DNA from: Schizochytrium sp. CCTCC M209059
Taxonomy: Eukaryota > Sar > Bigyra > Thraustochytrida > Thraustochytriidae
Assembly (NCBI GenBank): GCA_000818945.1
Contig: KN805395.1
Location: forward strand, 436,138-500,137
Direction of reading: 5' to 3'
DNA: 64,000 nt
Below are positions 7,962 to 18,336 of this stretch, piece after piece. A program made the position numbers and the translations under genes. Position 1 is the stretch's first letter; each line of letters starts with the position of its first letter. The notes below the pieces were generated by a model. It made no database searches, was not told the DNA's origin, and saw only the letters and a list, made by a program, of their open reading frames with translations.

Positions 7962-10900
7962 ATGTCGCTCGACCTGTCGGCGGCCTTCCTCCCTGTGACG
8001 GCCCTCACGTTCTGGGATCTCGACACGGGTGCGAGCGCAGAGAAAAGCCGCCAGGCAGAAGGGCGACCACCCGTCTTGCTCCTCGCCGGTGCGGGCTCCG
8101 ATGTCCGCACCTATGAGCTGCGCCGGTGTCAGGGTGACCGCGGCGACGCATCAAGCGCCGAATGGGCCTTTGTATCGTCACAATCCATGCTGTAAGTTTT
8201 ATCCAATAGGCATCCGGAGCTCAACACGGTTGTCGCCGTTCTGACCAAGAAAGAAAACCACACTGACGATTGGGCCTGCTCAACATTGATTTGCCTGCGT
8301 GCGCCATTCTCGACGGTGGACCAACGCAGCCCGAGCGCAGTTGTTCATGGAATTTGCCCCGACGAAAACATCGCCATGGCGCAGCAAGGCAAACACGAGC
8401 CTCGCTGTCTCGTGTTTGGACACCGTCGCGCGAAAATCTGTACCTGGGATCCAGCGCAAGGAGGAGCTCTGCAAACTCGCGCTATTCTAGAGGGAATAAC
8501 CGATCTCGTGTGGGATGCCACGTGGGTCTCTCTGGATAGCATTGCGCTTGGCACTGCGCAGGGATTTGTGGAAGTCTACTCGAAACTTGACGATGGGACG
8601 TCTCAATGGGCTCGTTCCCATCGCGTGCTCTGCACGGCGCGATGCATTCTGTACTCGCTTGCATTCTCGCCCGTGGTTGACCATGCGCAAGTCCTTCTAG
8701 CTTCGGGTACCGTATTTGGAGAGATCATTTTGTGGGCTGGTGCAAGCACCGACGGCGAGCCTCTGCGTCGACTTGAAGGTCATCACGGTCCTGTCTTTCG
8801 CGTCAGCTGGAGTGCAGACGGACACCAACTTTGTAGCGTCGGTGACGACCGCACCGTAAGGGTTTGGACGGCACAGGAAGGCCTCACGGACTTTGCAGAG
8901 ACGTGGAAGGCCTTTGGGCACAATGCTCGCATCTGGGATTGCGTGTTTGCGCCTCGTCTCGACGCTGTTGCCACCGTTGGCGAGGACCGTCAGGTACGCG
9001 TATGGGGCGTCAAGGACGGCGCTCCGCTTGCTCTCTTTGAGGCACATTTTGGCCGTCACATTTGGCGCTGCGCTCTTTGGGCCGGGCGTCATGGAACTCG
9101 AAGCGACGCTCAAGCTTGCGTTCTTGCAACCGGTGGCGGAGATAGCGCGGTCAACGTCTTTGACCTCGAGCGCGAGGTCACGTCGCGTGCGCAGATGCGT
9201 GCGCTACTCTGTTGTCGCAACAGGACATCGGCGAATGCGACCTCGCTTGTCACCCAAGGCGACGACGCTGTGAATGGCGAAACTGCAAAAGCCGAAGAGG
9301 ACGGCTCGAAGCGGAAGCGCCGCAAGGGAGTACAAGTGTCCGTGTCTCTCATCCACCACGTGCCTCAAGCGGACGGAAATGACGCAGATCAAATGCAGCT
9401 CATGATCTTTACGTCCAGCGGAGCGATCTACGCTCTCAATGGAACAATGGTCGACGCACCTTGGGTGGATCTCTACACGCCGACCAAGAGCAACGAAGAG
9501 TTCAAGCCTTTCATTGTTCACCACACGCCAGGCAGCACCGACGTCCTAGTAGGCACCCGGCGCGGCCAAGTCATTCTCTTTCGAGACGAGACCAAAGGCT
9601 TTGATGCACCGCATGCCCTTGTTCGTGTTGCCACTGTCAACGTCTTTGAAAACCCAGTTGCCTCCGTCGCTCAGCTGTTGTTGTGCGCGAGCGGAACAGC
9701 GCTTGTGACGACTCCCAGTGGGAGTGGCATTATTCGCGTCTGGAATGTCGTAGAGACCGAAAAGGACCTTGTCCTCACGGAGCGCTTCGCCGCAGAGGCA
9801 AGGTCGACTCAGGTCGCCGTCTATACGTGCACGGCAGAGATTCCTGCGCTGGAAACTCTTGTTCTCGGCGACTCGCGCGGTAGCCTTCACTGGGTGGGTC
9901 TGAATGCCGACAAGGGGAGCCAGCTCGTGCGGAGCCTGCCGAGGGCACACGGAACCTGCAAGATCGGTTGTTTAAAAGTCGACAGGAGTGGCGCCATTTA
10001 CAGCGGCGGCCACAATAGCACGATTGTCAAGCTCAAGCCGCACACCAATGCTGGCATCGTCATTGCGCTAGAAGCGGTCTGCGTGATTCGCTTGGCACAC
10101 GTTCTCGACCAAATTAATGAACTGAAGTGGACCTCCCCCGAGGGCGATTTGGTCGCGGCAGGTTTCCAATATACAGACTATGTCGTGTGGAACACCCGCA
10201 CGCACACTCCGCTGCTCCGCGACAGATGCGGAGGATGGCGCAGACCGGGGACGGTGGTGCTGGATTCCAAGCCATTTCGCAAGTGCGCCATGTTCTACAC
10301 AGAGTCTGCCCATGAGCGCCGCGACCGCGGCGCTGACACGGACGACTTGGCCATCCATCGTGTGGGCCGTCTGGCCTCGACGCTTGGTCTTGAGGCAGGC
10401 GCGGGTTGCACTCTTGGACAAGTCTTTCATAGCCGAAGCGTATGGGTGGCGCGCTGGCTTCCAGGCAAGCTGGCAGATCACCTCATTGTTGGTTGCGAGG
10501 ATGGCCTGCTGTCCCTGATTCATGCGCGCGGGCCACGAGAAACTCGCGTCATCGCACAACGTCAACGCGAAAGAAGTGTGCGTTGTGCGTGCATCCTTGA
10601 TGGTGGCCTGCCTGACTACCCAGTCGTCTTTGTCACTGGAAGCTCAAATCAGGTCTTGCGCGCCTGGCATGTTGACCCAGAAGCTGCGCATGCCAGTGAA
10701 GATGATGGCTTTGTTTTGCTTGCCGAGACCATGCCCGTGGACGAGGTTGACGCGAACACGGCGCAAACAGAGGAGACCGATGGCATTGCCGCTTCGCACC
10801 GTGTACTGGGTCTCTATGGCCACGATGACCTTGTAGTTGTGGGCACCTCCACCGGCCAGCTCGTGGTGTACGCGCTCGAGGTGTGCAAGGATGCGGACAA

Positions 10901-11765
10901 GATGGACGCTCGAGAGGATCAGAATAACACGAGTGGCCAGAGTCCAGGTGCCATGGAAGTTCCTCCGTTGAAGGGCCGCTTCGATCCCCGGGTCCCTCTA
11001 AAGGGTCGTTTCGTACAGCTGCAGGAGCTCGAAGACTCCACAAACGTCACAAACGCGCAAGATCAAGCGGACGGCGGCACTGTAAAAGCACAAGGAGTCG
11101 AAGACGAAGAAGAAGAAGACGAAAAGGAAAATGACGAGCAAGCTCTCGACGTCAACTCGATGGCCAAGCCCGTACGCTGTCTCACGGGGCATTACGATGC
11201 AACTAGCGATACGCTTTGGTTGTTCGTGGGACGCACCAATGGTGCTGTTGAGGTGTGGTCCGGGGCGAATGGTGGTCGCGGCACGTGGCGACTCGAATGT
11301 ACGGACAATCTGCATTCGATGGGCGTCAACTGTGTGGATGTGGCCGTCATCGAGAATGAAAACCTCTTGGTCGTTTCGGGAAGTGACGATCAGAGTCTGA
11401 GTGCGTTTGTGTGGTCGCAAACGGCGCGGCGTCGCGTCGGCGGGCTGCTCCGTGTCCCCGAGGCGGACGCTTCGGCACTCCGCGGCGTTTATACTGACGG
11501 GAAATCTGTTTGGTCTTGCGGGCTTAATCAGCGACTTCGCCGATGGCGTCTTTATCCAGAGGTGCTCGCCGGGTCGCAGGAAGACGTCTTGCAAGTCCGT
11601 CCCCATATGGACGAATCGACGCAGACGACAATCGGGCTCGAGCACGAAGTGATCGTCGATGTAGCCGACGTTAACTGCCTCACGGTGCAGCCAAGACAGA
11701 TGGAAGTTGGAGATACTCGTGCTGGCGTCGCAGTTGGTGGTGTCGGCGTGCGCGTCTTCTTTTAG
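7962..11765 (+). CDS. WDR6: WDR6/Trm734-like WD-repeat protein, two exons
   Basis: Family role: partner of the Trm7/FTSJ1 methyltransferase for 2'-O-methylation at position 34 of tRNAs. Exon 1 (7962-8191) gives FLPVTALTF and LLLAGAGSDVRTYEL, matching the WDR6 amino terminus. Exon 2 (from 8330) continues with AVVHGI and a series of beta-propeller repeats: LEGHHGPVFRVSWS..CSVGDDRTVRVW, FGHNARIWDCVF..VGEDRQVRVWG, HFGRHIWRC and ATGGGDSAVNVFDL. Their spacing is that of WDR6 rather than generic WD proteins. The spliced product is about 1221 residues, similar to human WDR6. A Glu/Asp-rich linker (DEEEEDEKEND) lies about residues 1050-1065 of exon 2. The splice junction is inferred, see the intron entry. 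Confidence 0.85.
8192..8329 (+). other. proposed intron in the WDR6-like gene
   Basis: The first exon ends with an in-frame TAA that overlaps a perfect GTAAGT donor. Splicing to the CGCAG acceptor ending at 8329 removes 138 bases, keeps the frame and joins SQSML to PSAVVHGI, which fits the WDR6 family spacing. CTGAC-like branch-point words are at about 8241 and 8263. The first AG after the donor would give an 18-base intron, also in frame. I prefer the longer one. Confidence 0.6.
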
Positions 11766-13363
11766 AAAGGAAGAGTCTGATTATAAAGAAGTTTGATCTG
11801 AAAATTGAAGGAGCAACATGAAAAGAGAATCTTAAAACACTGGGTTCGGGCAATCATATGCGCAAAACGTTGGAATGGCTGCTCTCGCGATTTTACAAAT
11901 CGTGCGCGGGGTCTTCAGTACTATATGTAAGTGCGCAGAATTTGAGGCTACTCCCCCCTGACAAATTTCTGAAATGCAAGGAAAAGTCAAGTTACTTTTT
12001 GAATCATTGTCTCAATGCGATAAGATGGATGTTTGAATTACTTCCGTCTCTTTCGTACCACACCAGCGCTCTCTGTTTGCCTATTTGACTCAGAGACAAA
12101 ACAGAAGTGGAGAACAAGAGTAAACGGTTTGGCGCGATCAAGCGCACGCGAGATGAATGCGTGTCCAGGTCCTCGAATTCTCTGTCCCGCGTTCCGACTC
12201 CCCGACTCTTGACGCTGGTAGATGTTCTTTAACTCTCGAAGACGTCTCAGGCCCGGTCCTGGCTAGGTCCGCCAAAGAGCCGCGGGCCTGGGCTAAGCAA
12301 GGGTGGTTCATTTATCTGACCGGACTGGTCCGGGCGCGCGACAAAACCTCAACCAACCGCACTTCGTTCGTCCAGTCACCCCTTGTCTTCGCTATCGACG
12401 CGGACGGGCGTTCCGCCATCTGGACCTCCTACTGATTCGCAGGGACTTTCGGTGCGAACTCAAGCCGAGTCTAGTCGCGTCAACGCGGCGGTGGTCATAG
12501 CCTCTACGAGCCAATGTGCGTTAACCCTCCACGACTGCTGCAGCCTGACTGGAGCAGCAGCTCTTCTTCATTTTTAGTAAGTGAGCTTGAAAACGATGAA
12601 CAACGCGAAAGAGCCGTGGCGTTACAGCGCGGCCTGAGGGTGCGCACGCGGGATTGGGGCGAGAAGGGGGGGGGGCAACGCGGCATGCCGCCTCTCGAGA
12701 AGCGGTTGCGGGGACGCACGCGAGCCGCGCGGCCAGCCAGCCAGCTACCGCAGGCATGCATGCATACATGCATGCAGGCATGCAGGTTGGCGGGAAGGGG
12801 TGGGGCGATTTTTGATGGGTTCGAGCCGCCAGGTTGTCTTCAAATCCAGGGACACAGAGAAGCCGTCCCGGCAACTCTTCTGCAAGTGCGCTCTTTGGTC
12901 CGGGCCGCTGTCCCCCCTCAAATCAAAGACGTTCCGCGGGAACGAGAGCTTTGGCCATGGAATATACACTCGCGCGCGGGACTGCTCGGCCCGGTCAGTC
13001 ACCGCCATGATGATTATCTCGGGTGCGAAAGTCAAGTTTTTGGTTCGAAGCGGCCACAGGCTGCGCTGGCATCATGTGGCAATGAAGATGAGCAAACTTC
13101 CAAAAGAAGAGGAGCCGACGCGCCGTGAGAAGAGACAGCAAAAAGAAGTCACGGCACCTGGAGACGGACGTGAGAGCTCGATGAGACGTGTGTGCGCAAG
13201 CAGGGCCGGTGCTTGAAACAGCCATAACTCAATTGATCGTCAGTAGCAGATCCGCAATCTTGAGCGAACCCAAACGTCTTGACCAAACAGACGTCAGCAA
13301 GAGTAATTGATAGCTCGAGAAAAGACAACGAAAGAGCAAGATCAGAGCGGCACCTAGAATAGA
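11766..13363. other. intergenic, no supported gene
   Basis: About 1.6 kb without a convincing reading frame. It includes an eight- to nine-base G run near 12666 and a palindrome-rich stretch of GCATGCAT/GCATGCAG words at 12755-12787 that could form a cruciform. A frame of 204 codons over 12514-13128 is low-complexity and unlike any family I know. Confidence 0.45.
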
Positions 13364-14512
13364 ATGACAATGAACCAATCCTATTCGCTTTGTGAGACGC
13401 TATTGCATGGTAAACCGCTCGGCTCCCGGCCTGCATCCATGCTGCGAGCGCTCATCATCGTCTTTACCCTGTTACAGGCCAACTTTTGGCTCATCGAGTT
13501 CCCTCGGCTCATGGAGGACCCATTGCGCTCCGCATACAATGTCCATGTGTTGTGTGTCGTCTTGCTCTCAGCCTACGTGCTTGCAAGCTTTTTGGATGCT
13601 GTGCTGGATTGCAATGCGCGCGCGCGCAATCTCTCTCAGGAAAAGCGCCGTAAGCTTTTAGTTCACACCTTCGAAGTGATCTGGGGATCCATCGTCTTTA
13701 TCATGCTTTCATACCTGCTCATCATTGTCTACCTTCAGAACAAGCCAAGCGGTTGCGAGGTCAATTTCATTGGCCTCAATGAGTACATGCCCCGGACGAT
13801 TGCCACCCTCGTCGAGGGCCTCCCCGAATCGGTAAATGGCTTTCCCATTGTAAATCCGGGTACGCATGTCCTGCGCATTAGCCCGAGCGACGCACAAAAG
13901 CTGTCCCTTCTCAAGAACGACTGCCTAATGCTGAACACGTATTGGTTTGAGCTGAGCTCCATCTTTATCTTCACCATGTACATCTTTGAGCTCTTCTATC
14001 TCATGCAAAACATTCGCGTGAGTTTGATGACACATCACCTCTTTGCCTTTGGCGTTCTATTTACGTATTTGTCCGTCCCGCAGAGCACGCTTATGGCGTT
14101 GCTGTGCATCATTCAATTCTATTTTGCTGCTGTAGAGCAGCCGACCTTCGTGGCGCTTATCCTTTACAGGCTCACAGACAACAAACGCCAGCATGTTCGC
14201 TGGTTCAAAGCAGGCGCCATCTCATTCGGCTTGACCAAGCTGCTCACTGCCATTCTGTCTCTGTACCTTATGATCGAGCACAATGACGCCATGCCAGACA
14301 AGATTGTGCCTGTTTGGGCACTTTTGCTCTTGATCGGGGGCGCTTCGCAGTTGTATTCCGCTTTCTCACAATGGTCCATCGCCATGAAGATCGAGAAGGA
14401 CGAACGGAGGGCTGCGTCGGGCGAGAAAGCATCTGACGCGCGTTCAGCAGCCTCGTCAACTTCTTCCGATGATAGTTTCGTGCCAGACGACGCGTGCGTC
14501 GTTCCCGTGTAA
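13364..14512 (+). CDS. Multi-pass membrane protein, possibly TLC-like
   Basis: 382 residues with about seven or eight hydrophobic segments and a disordered Ser-rich cytosolic tail (about residues 350-382). A loop of about 60 residues after the third segment carries two cysteines (near 127 and 187) and is probably lumenal. The segment YIFELFYLMQNIRVSLMTHHLFAFG near residues 205-230 has the paired histidines seen in TRAM/LAG1/CLN8 (TLC) proteins, but overall similarity is weak. I do not recognise a definite family. Sphingolipid or lipid-sensing roles would be guesses. Confidence 0.75.
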   Translation: MTMNQSYSLCETLLHGKPLGSRPASMLRALIIVFTLLQANFWLIEFPRLMEDPLRSAYNVHVLCVVLLSAYVLASFLDAVLDCNARARNLSQEKRRKLLVHTFEVIWGSIVFIMLSYLLIIVYLQNKPSGCEVNFIGLNEYMPRTIATLVEGLPESVNGFPIVNPGTHVLRISPSDAQKLSLLKNDCLMLNTYWFELSSIFIFTMYIFELFYLMQNIRVSLMTHHLFAFGVLFTYLSVPQSTLMALLCIIQFYFAAVEQPTFVALILYRLTDNKRQHVRWFKAGAISFGLTKLLTAILSLYLMIEHNDAMPDKIVPVWALLLLIGGASQLYSAFSQWSIAMKIEKDERRAASGEKASDARSAASSTSSDDSFVPDDACVVPV

Positions 14513-15591
14513 TCTCTCTTTAGAACAGTATAAACTTGTATTCTTGTTGCTACATATCATCTTACCTATTTCAAACAGAAACAGAGCAATTGGCAAAGAT
14601 CGCTCCTCTTTGTCGCATTCAATGTATGCAATTGGTTGGACCCTGAGCACGCAAAGTCGGAGAGAAGATCAACTAGGACCTTGGCCGAGACTGCATTCGC
14701 TATATCCCTTCGAACTGAAGCTTGTCCCAATAGTCTTGTCGAGTCAACATGAGAAGAGAGGTTCCTGCCGTGAGCTCGTTTGCACACCACGGCTCGTCTC
14801 GGCTCCTTCATTTTTTAATGTCAATGCCAATTCTCAAGGTTCCAGCATCGCTATGGTGAAGTGGAAAAAGTTCAGGACACTTGGGATCGTTTTTGCTGCG
14901 AATCTGACTTTCACGGCCCCCGAACACAGCGACTCATTTGGTGGGTCGATTGTCATTACAGGGAGTTGGGCTCGATGTGCTCTTTGCCTATTGGCCAGCG
15001 ACACCGGACAAGGTGTTGAGGTGAACGTAGCTTCGATGAGAATTCTTCCATGACCCAATGGCCCCATGAACACGAATCGTTTTCGAATCCCTGTTTTCCC
15101 GATACCAGGGGATCCAGAACGTCGGCAAAGATACTGTCTTCATCTTCATCGATGAAGAAGACCAATCAATGCTTTTACAACAAGGCCCGCAAGTATTTAA
15201 TGAATAGGCTTCGTCCAGAACGAAATGTCACAGCCCTCCATGAGAAGTCTGGTATCTGTTTCGTGGGTCATTTACAGAAATGGGTTCAAGGTCAACACGT
15301 AAAGGAAAGCTCATCGGATGAAAACTTGACCACGAAGAGTCCATCTGCCGTCGACAAATTTTTAGGCTCTGATGTCATTGTCCGGCGAAACTTCTCGAGC
15401 TCGAGCGAGAAAAGCCGGGTCAAGGTATTCAACAAAGAAAATGACAAGAGTCAACGCCGGCTTTTTGCATTGTCAAAAATCTTCTTCGAAGAAGGAGGGA
15501 GTGTTTTGGGAAATGGAAATGAGTCCGCTTTTGCAACCGACTGCGAGGCAAGAAGAAGGAAGACATCATAACAGGTGTGTGAGGAGATACT
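14513..15591. other. intergenic with possible decayed sequence
   Basis: Between a plus-strand and a minus-strand gene whose 3' ends face each other. Two frames on the plus strand (14469-15053 and 15050-15571) show no family resemblance. A P-loop-like relic on the minus strand is listed separately. Confidence 0.4.
14834..15115 (-). pseudogene. possible relic with Walker A (P-loop) motif
   Basis: The minus strand reads GSPGIGKT at 15092-15115, a good Walker A loop of the kind found in Crinkler/retrotransposon-hot-spot-like NTPases, and stays open for about 90 codons with VFMGPLGHGR next. No Walker B or other domain is recognisable and there is no start upstream in frame, so this may be a decayed fragment or chance. 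Confidence 0.25.
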
Positions 15592-16668
15592 TTAGTACGA
15601 GTAGTTCTTCTGGTAGGTGGAAGTGTTGGCAGCAGCACCACCGGCACCACCACCGTACTTGCCGAGCTGGGCCTCGCCGTTAGCCTTGGAGCGGGCGAGG
15701 AGGGTCTCCTGGGCAGCGGGGATGTTGTCGTCAGAGCCCTTCCACTCCTGAAGAACGGAGGCCTGGAGGGCACGGCCATAAGAAAAGGAGATGTTCCAGG
15801 GCTTCTTACCCGGGGCACGGTTGATCTCGTTGAGGGCAATGGTGGCCTCCTCCTCGCTCATGCCGCCAGAAAGGAAGTTGATGCCCGGAACGGCTGGTGG
15901 GACGACGCGCTGCAGAGTGCGCAGCGTGAAGGCAGCAACGGTGGCCATGTCGGCGGGCTCGGCGCTGTCGGCACCGCTGCGGACCATGTTGGGCTTGAGG
16001 AGGATACCCTCAAAGAGAACCTTGTGGTCGGCGAGGGCCTTGAACTGGGCGTGCCAGACGCGCTCGGTGACCTCGGCGCTGACCTCGATCGAGTGATCGC
16101 CGTCCATGAGGACCTCGGGCTCGACAATGGGGACGAGGCCGTTCTCCTGGCAGATGGAGGCGTAGCGGGCGAGGCCGTTGGTCTGCTCGGCGATGGCGAG
16201 GTCAGTGGGGGCGCCGGTGGAGGCATCGATCTTGATGACCGCGCGCCACTTGGCAAAGCGAGCGCCCTGCTTGTAGTACTCGGCGCAGCGAGCACCAAGG
16301 CCGTCGAGACCCTGGGTGCTGGTCTCACCCTCGGCGGCGTTCATGATGGAGGCCTGGCCCTTGTCGACCTTGATACCGGGGATAATGTCATTCTCCTTAA
16401 GGATCTCCACAAGGGGCTTGCCCTCGGGGGTCTTGTCGAAGAGGGTCTCCTCGAAGAGGATGGCGCCGCTAATGTACTCGCTGAGGCCCTTGGTCTCAAA
16501 GAGGAACTGGCGGTACTTGCGGCGGTTCTCCTGGTTGTTCTCGACGTCGATGGGGGCAAAGCGCTTGCCGATCGTGCCGATCGACTCATCCGCGGCGAGG
16601 ATGCCCTTGCCGGCGGAGGCCACCTTGAGGGCGGTCTGCTTGAGCTCGTCTTCGAACTTGTTCACCAT
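15592..16668 (-). CDS. Fructose-bisphosphate aldolase, class I
   Basis: Glycolytic and gluconeogenic enzyme splitting fructose 1,6-bisphosphate into dihydroxyacetone phosphate and glyceraldehyde 3-phosphate. The 358 residues align end to end with animal and plant class I enzymes: GKGILAADESIGTIGKRF near residue 25, VPIVEPEVLMDGDH near 185, the Schiff-base lysine in GILLKPNMV near 229, and LSGGMSEEEA near 270. The protein ends in tyrosine (NYSY), as in active class I aldolases. I chose the MVNKFEDEL start; an in-frame start 29 codons upstream (MADIRAAE) would add a Thr/Ser/Lys-rich leader. Third codon positions are nearly all G or C, suggesting strong expression. Confidence 0.95.
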   Translation of the reverse strand: MVNKFEDELKQTALKVASAGKGILAADESIGTIGKRFAPIDVENNQENRRKYRQFLFETKGLSEYISGAILFEETLFDKTPEGKPLVEILKENDIIPGIKVDKGQASIMNAAEGETSTQGLDGLGARCAEYYKQGARFAKWRAVIKIDASTGAPTDLAIAEQTNGLARYASICQENGLVPIVEPEVLMDGDHSIEVSAEVTERVWHAQFKALADHKVLFEGILLKPNMVRSGADSAEPADMATVAAFTLRTLQRVVPPAVPGINFLSGGMSEEEATIALNEINRAPGKKPWNISFSYGRALQASVLQEWKGSDDNIPAAQETLLARSKANGEAQLGKYGGGAGGAAANTSTYQKNYSY

Positions 16669-18336
16669 CTTGCTTGTTGTTGTTTTTTTTGGAGTATGCG
16701 AGGAGGTTTGGAGGGTTTGGGTTTTGCTTGCTTCGGCTGCGCGAATATCCGCCACGTCCAGATCAGTTTGTTAGTCAGTCAGTCAGTAGGTCGGTCGGTC
16801 GCTCATGGACACTAAGTCCTTCTTTCTCCCTCGCCGTACTATATTAGTCAGCACGCGACCCAAGAAAGCTACGGCGGAATCCTCTCTTCCTTCCCTTTCC
16901 CTCTCGTGACCGGGCCAGGATCGGGCCTCTATTGGCCGCCCCGATGCGCCGGTCGGGCGGCGATCGGGCCGGACCCGACCGGACCGGGTCGGGCGGGCGG
17001 CAAGCAACCCTTTGCCCCTGCCGCGGTCCCGACGCCTGACGTCATGCTCGCCCGCCCAGCTCACAAAAGCAGTCAGGTCGCGGGAAAACCAAGGCAGCGC
17101 AAACGATGCGTGCCGCCGGTTCCCAGGCCTCGCTTCCTTGCGATTTCGACACGCACGCACGTCCGTCTTGCACGCGCGAACGAACGCGAGTGCAAGTAGA
17201 GGACAGGAGTCCGAGGCGCGGTCGATCGATCCATGGCCAAGGTCATCCATCCCGTGGGTACGATCCCGGCCAACATGGAAAAGGAAAGGAAAGGAAAGGG
17301 AAACAAGGAGGGCGACGTCTGTCCGTCATTTCTCCTGCGCACGAATCAAGATCTCGCACGCTCCTGCTTCGCGGGCGGGCGGNNNNNNNNNNNNNNNNNN
17401 NNNNNNNNNNNNNNNNNNNNNNNNNNNNNNNNNNNNNNNNNNNNNNNNNNNNNNNNNNNNNNNNNNNNNNNNNNNNNNNNNNNNNNNNGCGCCCGGCGAC
17501 GGCGGCCTCGGCGGCGGCCGCGGCGGCAGCGGCGGCGGCGGCGGCGCGGACGGTCACGTACCTTTTGCTTGCTTGCTTGCTTGAGCTGGCTTCGCGAAGA
17601 TTTGAATTTGAATTTTCAAAGAGGAGGCGCGGATCCATGATGGTGCCGTCCGGCCCCCGCAACACGCGCAAATGCCCGAAGGTCCACTTGCGCGCGCGGA
17701 TAGCCCACTTGCACTGCCAGCATGGCAAGTCGTCTATCGCGCGGGAAGGGCCCCTCGCGAGGCTCAGGCCTGTCGACGCACACCGTTGCCTTCGAGTCCG
17801 GTGCGGTAGGCGCAGCTTGGAAATATACAGAATATGTTAGCGGAGCCAGAACTACCGGAAGGGGAAGCGCAGCTCGCTCCCGGAACATAAGGGGGGGAAG
17901 AGGGTGGAACTAGTTGGGACTAGTTACTCGACTGTAGATCGTGTTTAAGCGCGAGGGAGGCGAGGAAATGGATTGAGAGCGCTTCTCCGCGACGGACCGC
18001 AGCCGCGCGCACGTCCATCGTCTTGCAGGTGGAGGTCGAGCGAGTGAGCCGTCCAGGGCAAGCAAACGAGGGTATTCAACAAGAGAAGCGAAGTCAGTCA
18101 AGGAGCCGAAGAAGGATCAAGCTGAGCTGCGAGGCTGGACTGCAAAGACCGAAGAACCGTGAGGGGACGCGTAGTTGTCAAGAAAGCAGTAGAGCGCAGG
18201 GGCACGAGAGGCAGACTTGGTGCGTGTGGAAAGAGCTGGGAGGCAGCTCCGGGCCACGCCAAGCTGGCCTTTGCGTTGGCAACGTGTAGACCGCCGAGCT
18301 TCGGGCCTCGCTCCATTGGACAAGGTATATCAGACC
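16669..18336. other. GC-rich intergenic region with an assembly gap
   Basis: Promoter side of the aldolase gene and 5' side of the repetitive charged-protein gene. It has GGTCGG-type repeats near 16770-16800, GGCGG-rich sequence near 17490-17545 and a TTGC tetranucleotide run at about 17566-17582. Reading frames spanning the gap are low-complexity. No gene is supported. Confidence 0.5.
17383..17488. other. assembly gap (106 N)
   Basis: A run of undetermined bases within extremely GC-rich sequence. The flanks do not share an obvious repeat, unlike the second gap. Confidence 0.99.

Noticed and set aside
12755..12787. GCATGCAT palindromes considered as a transposon terminus
   Set aside because: No matching inverted end, target duplication or transposase nearby.
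16024..16815. Plus-strand frame of about 260 codons opposite the aldolase gene
   Set aside because: Leu/Gly/Asp-rich antisense of a strongly biased gene.
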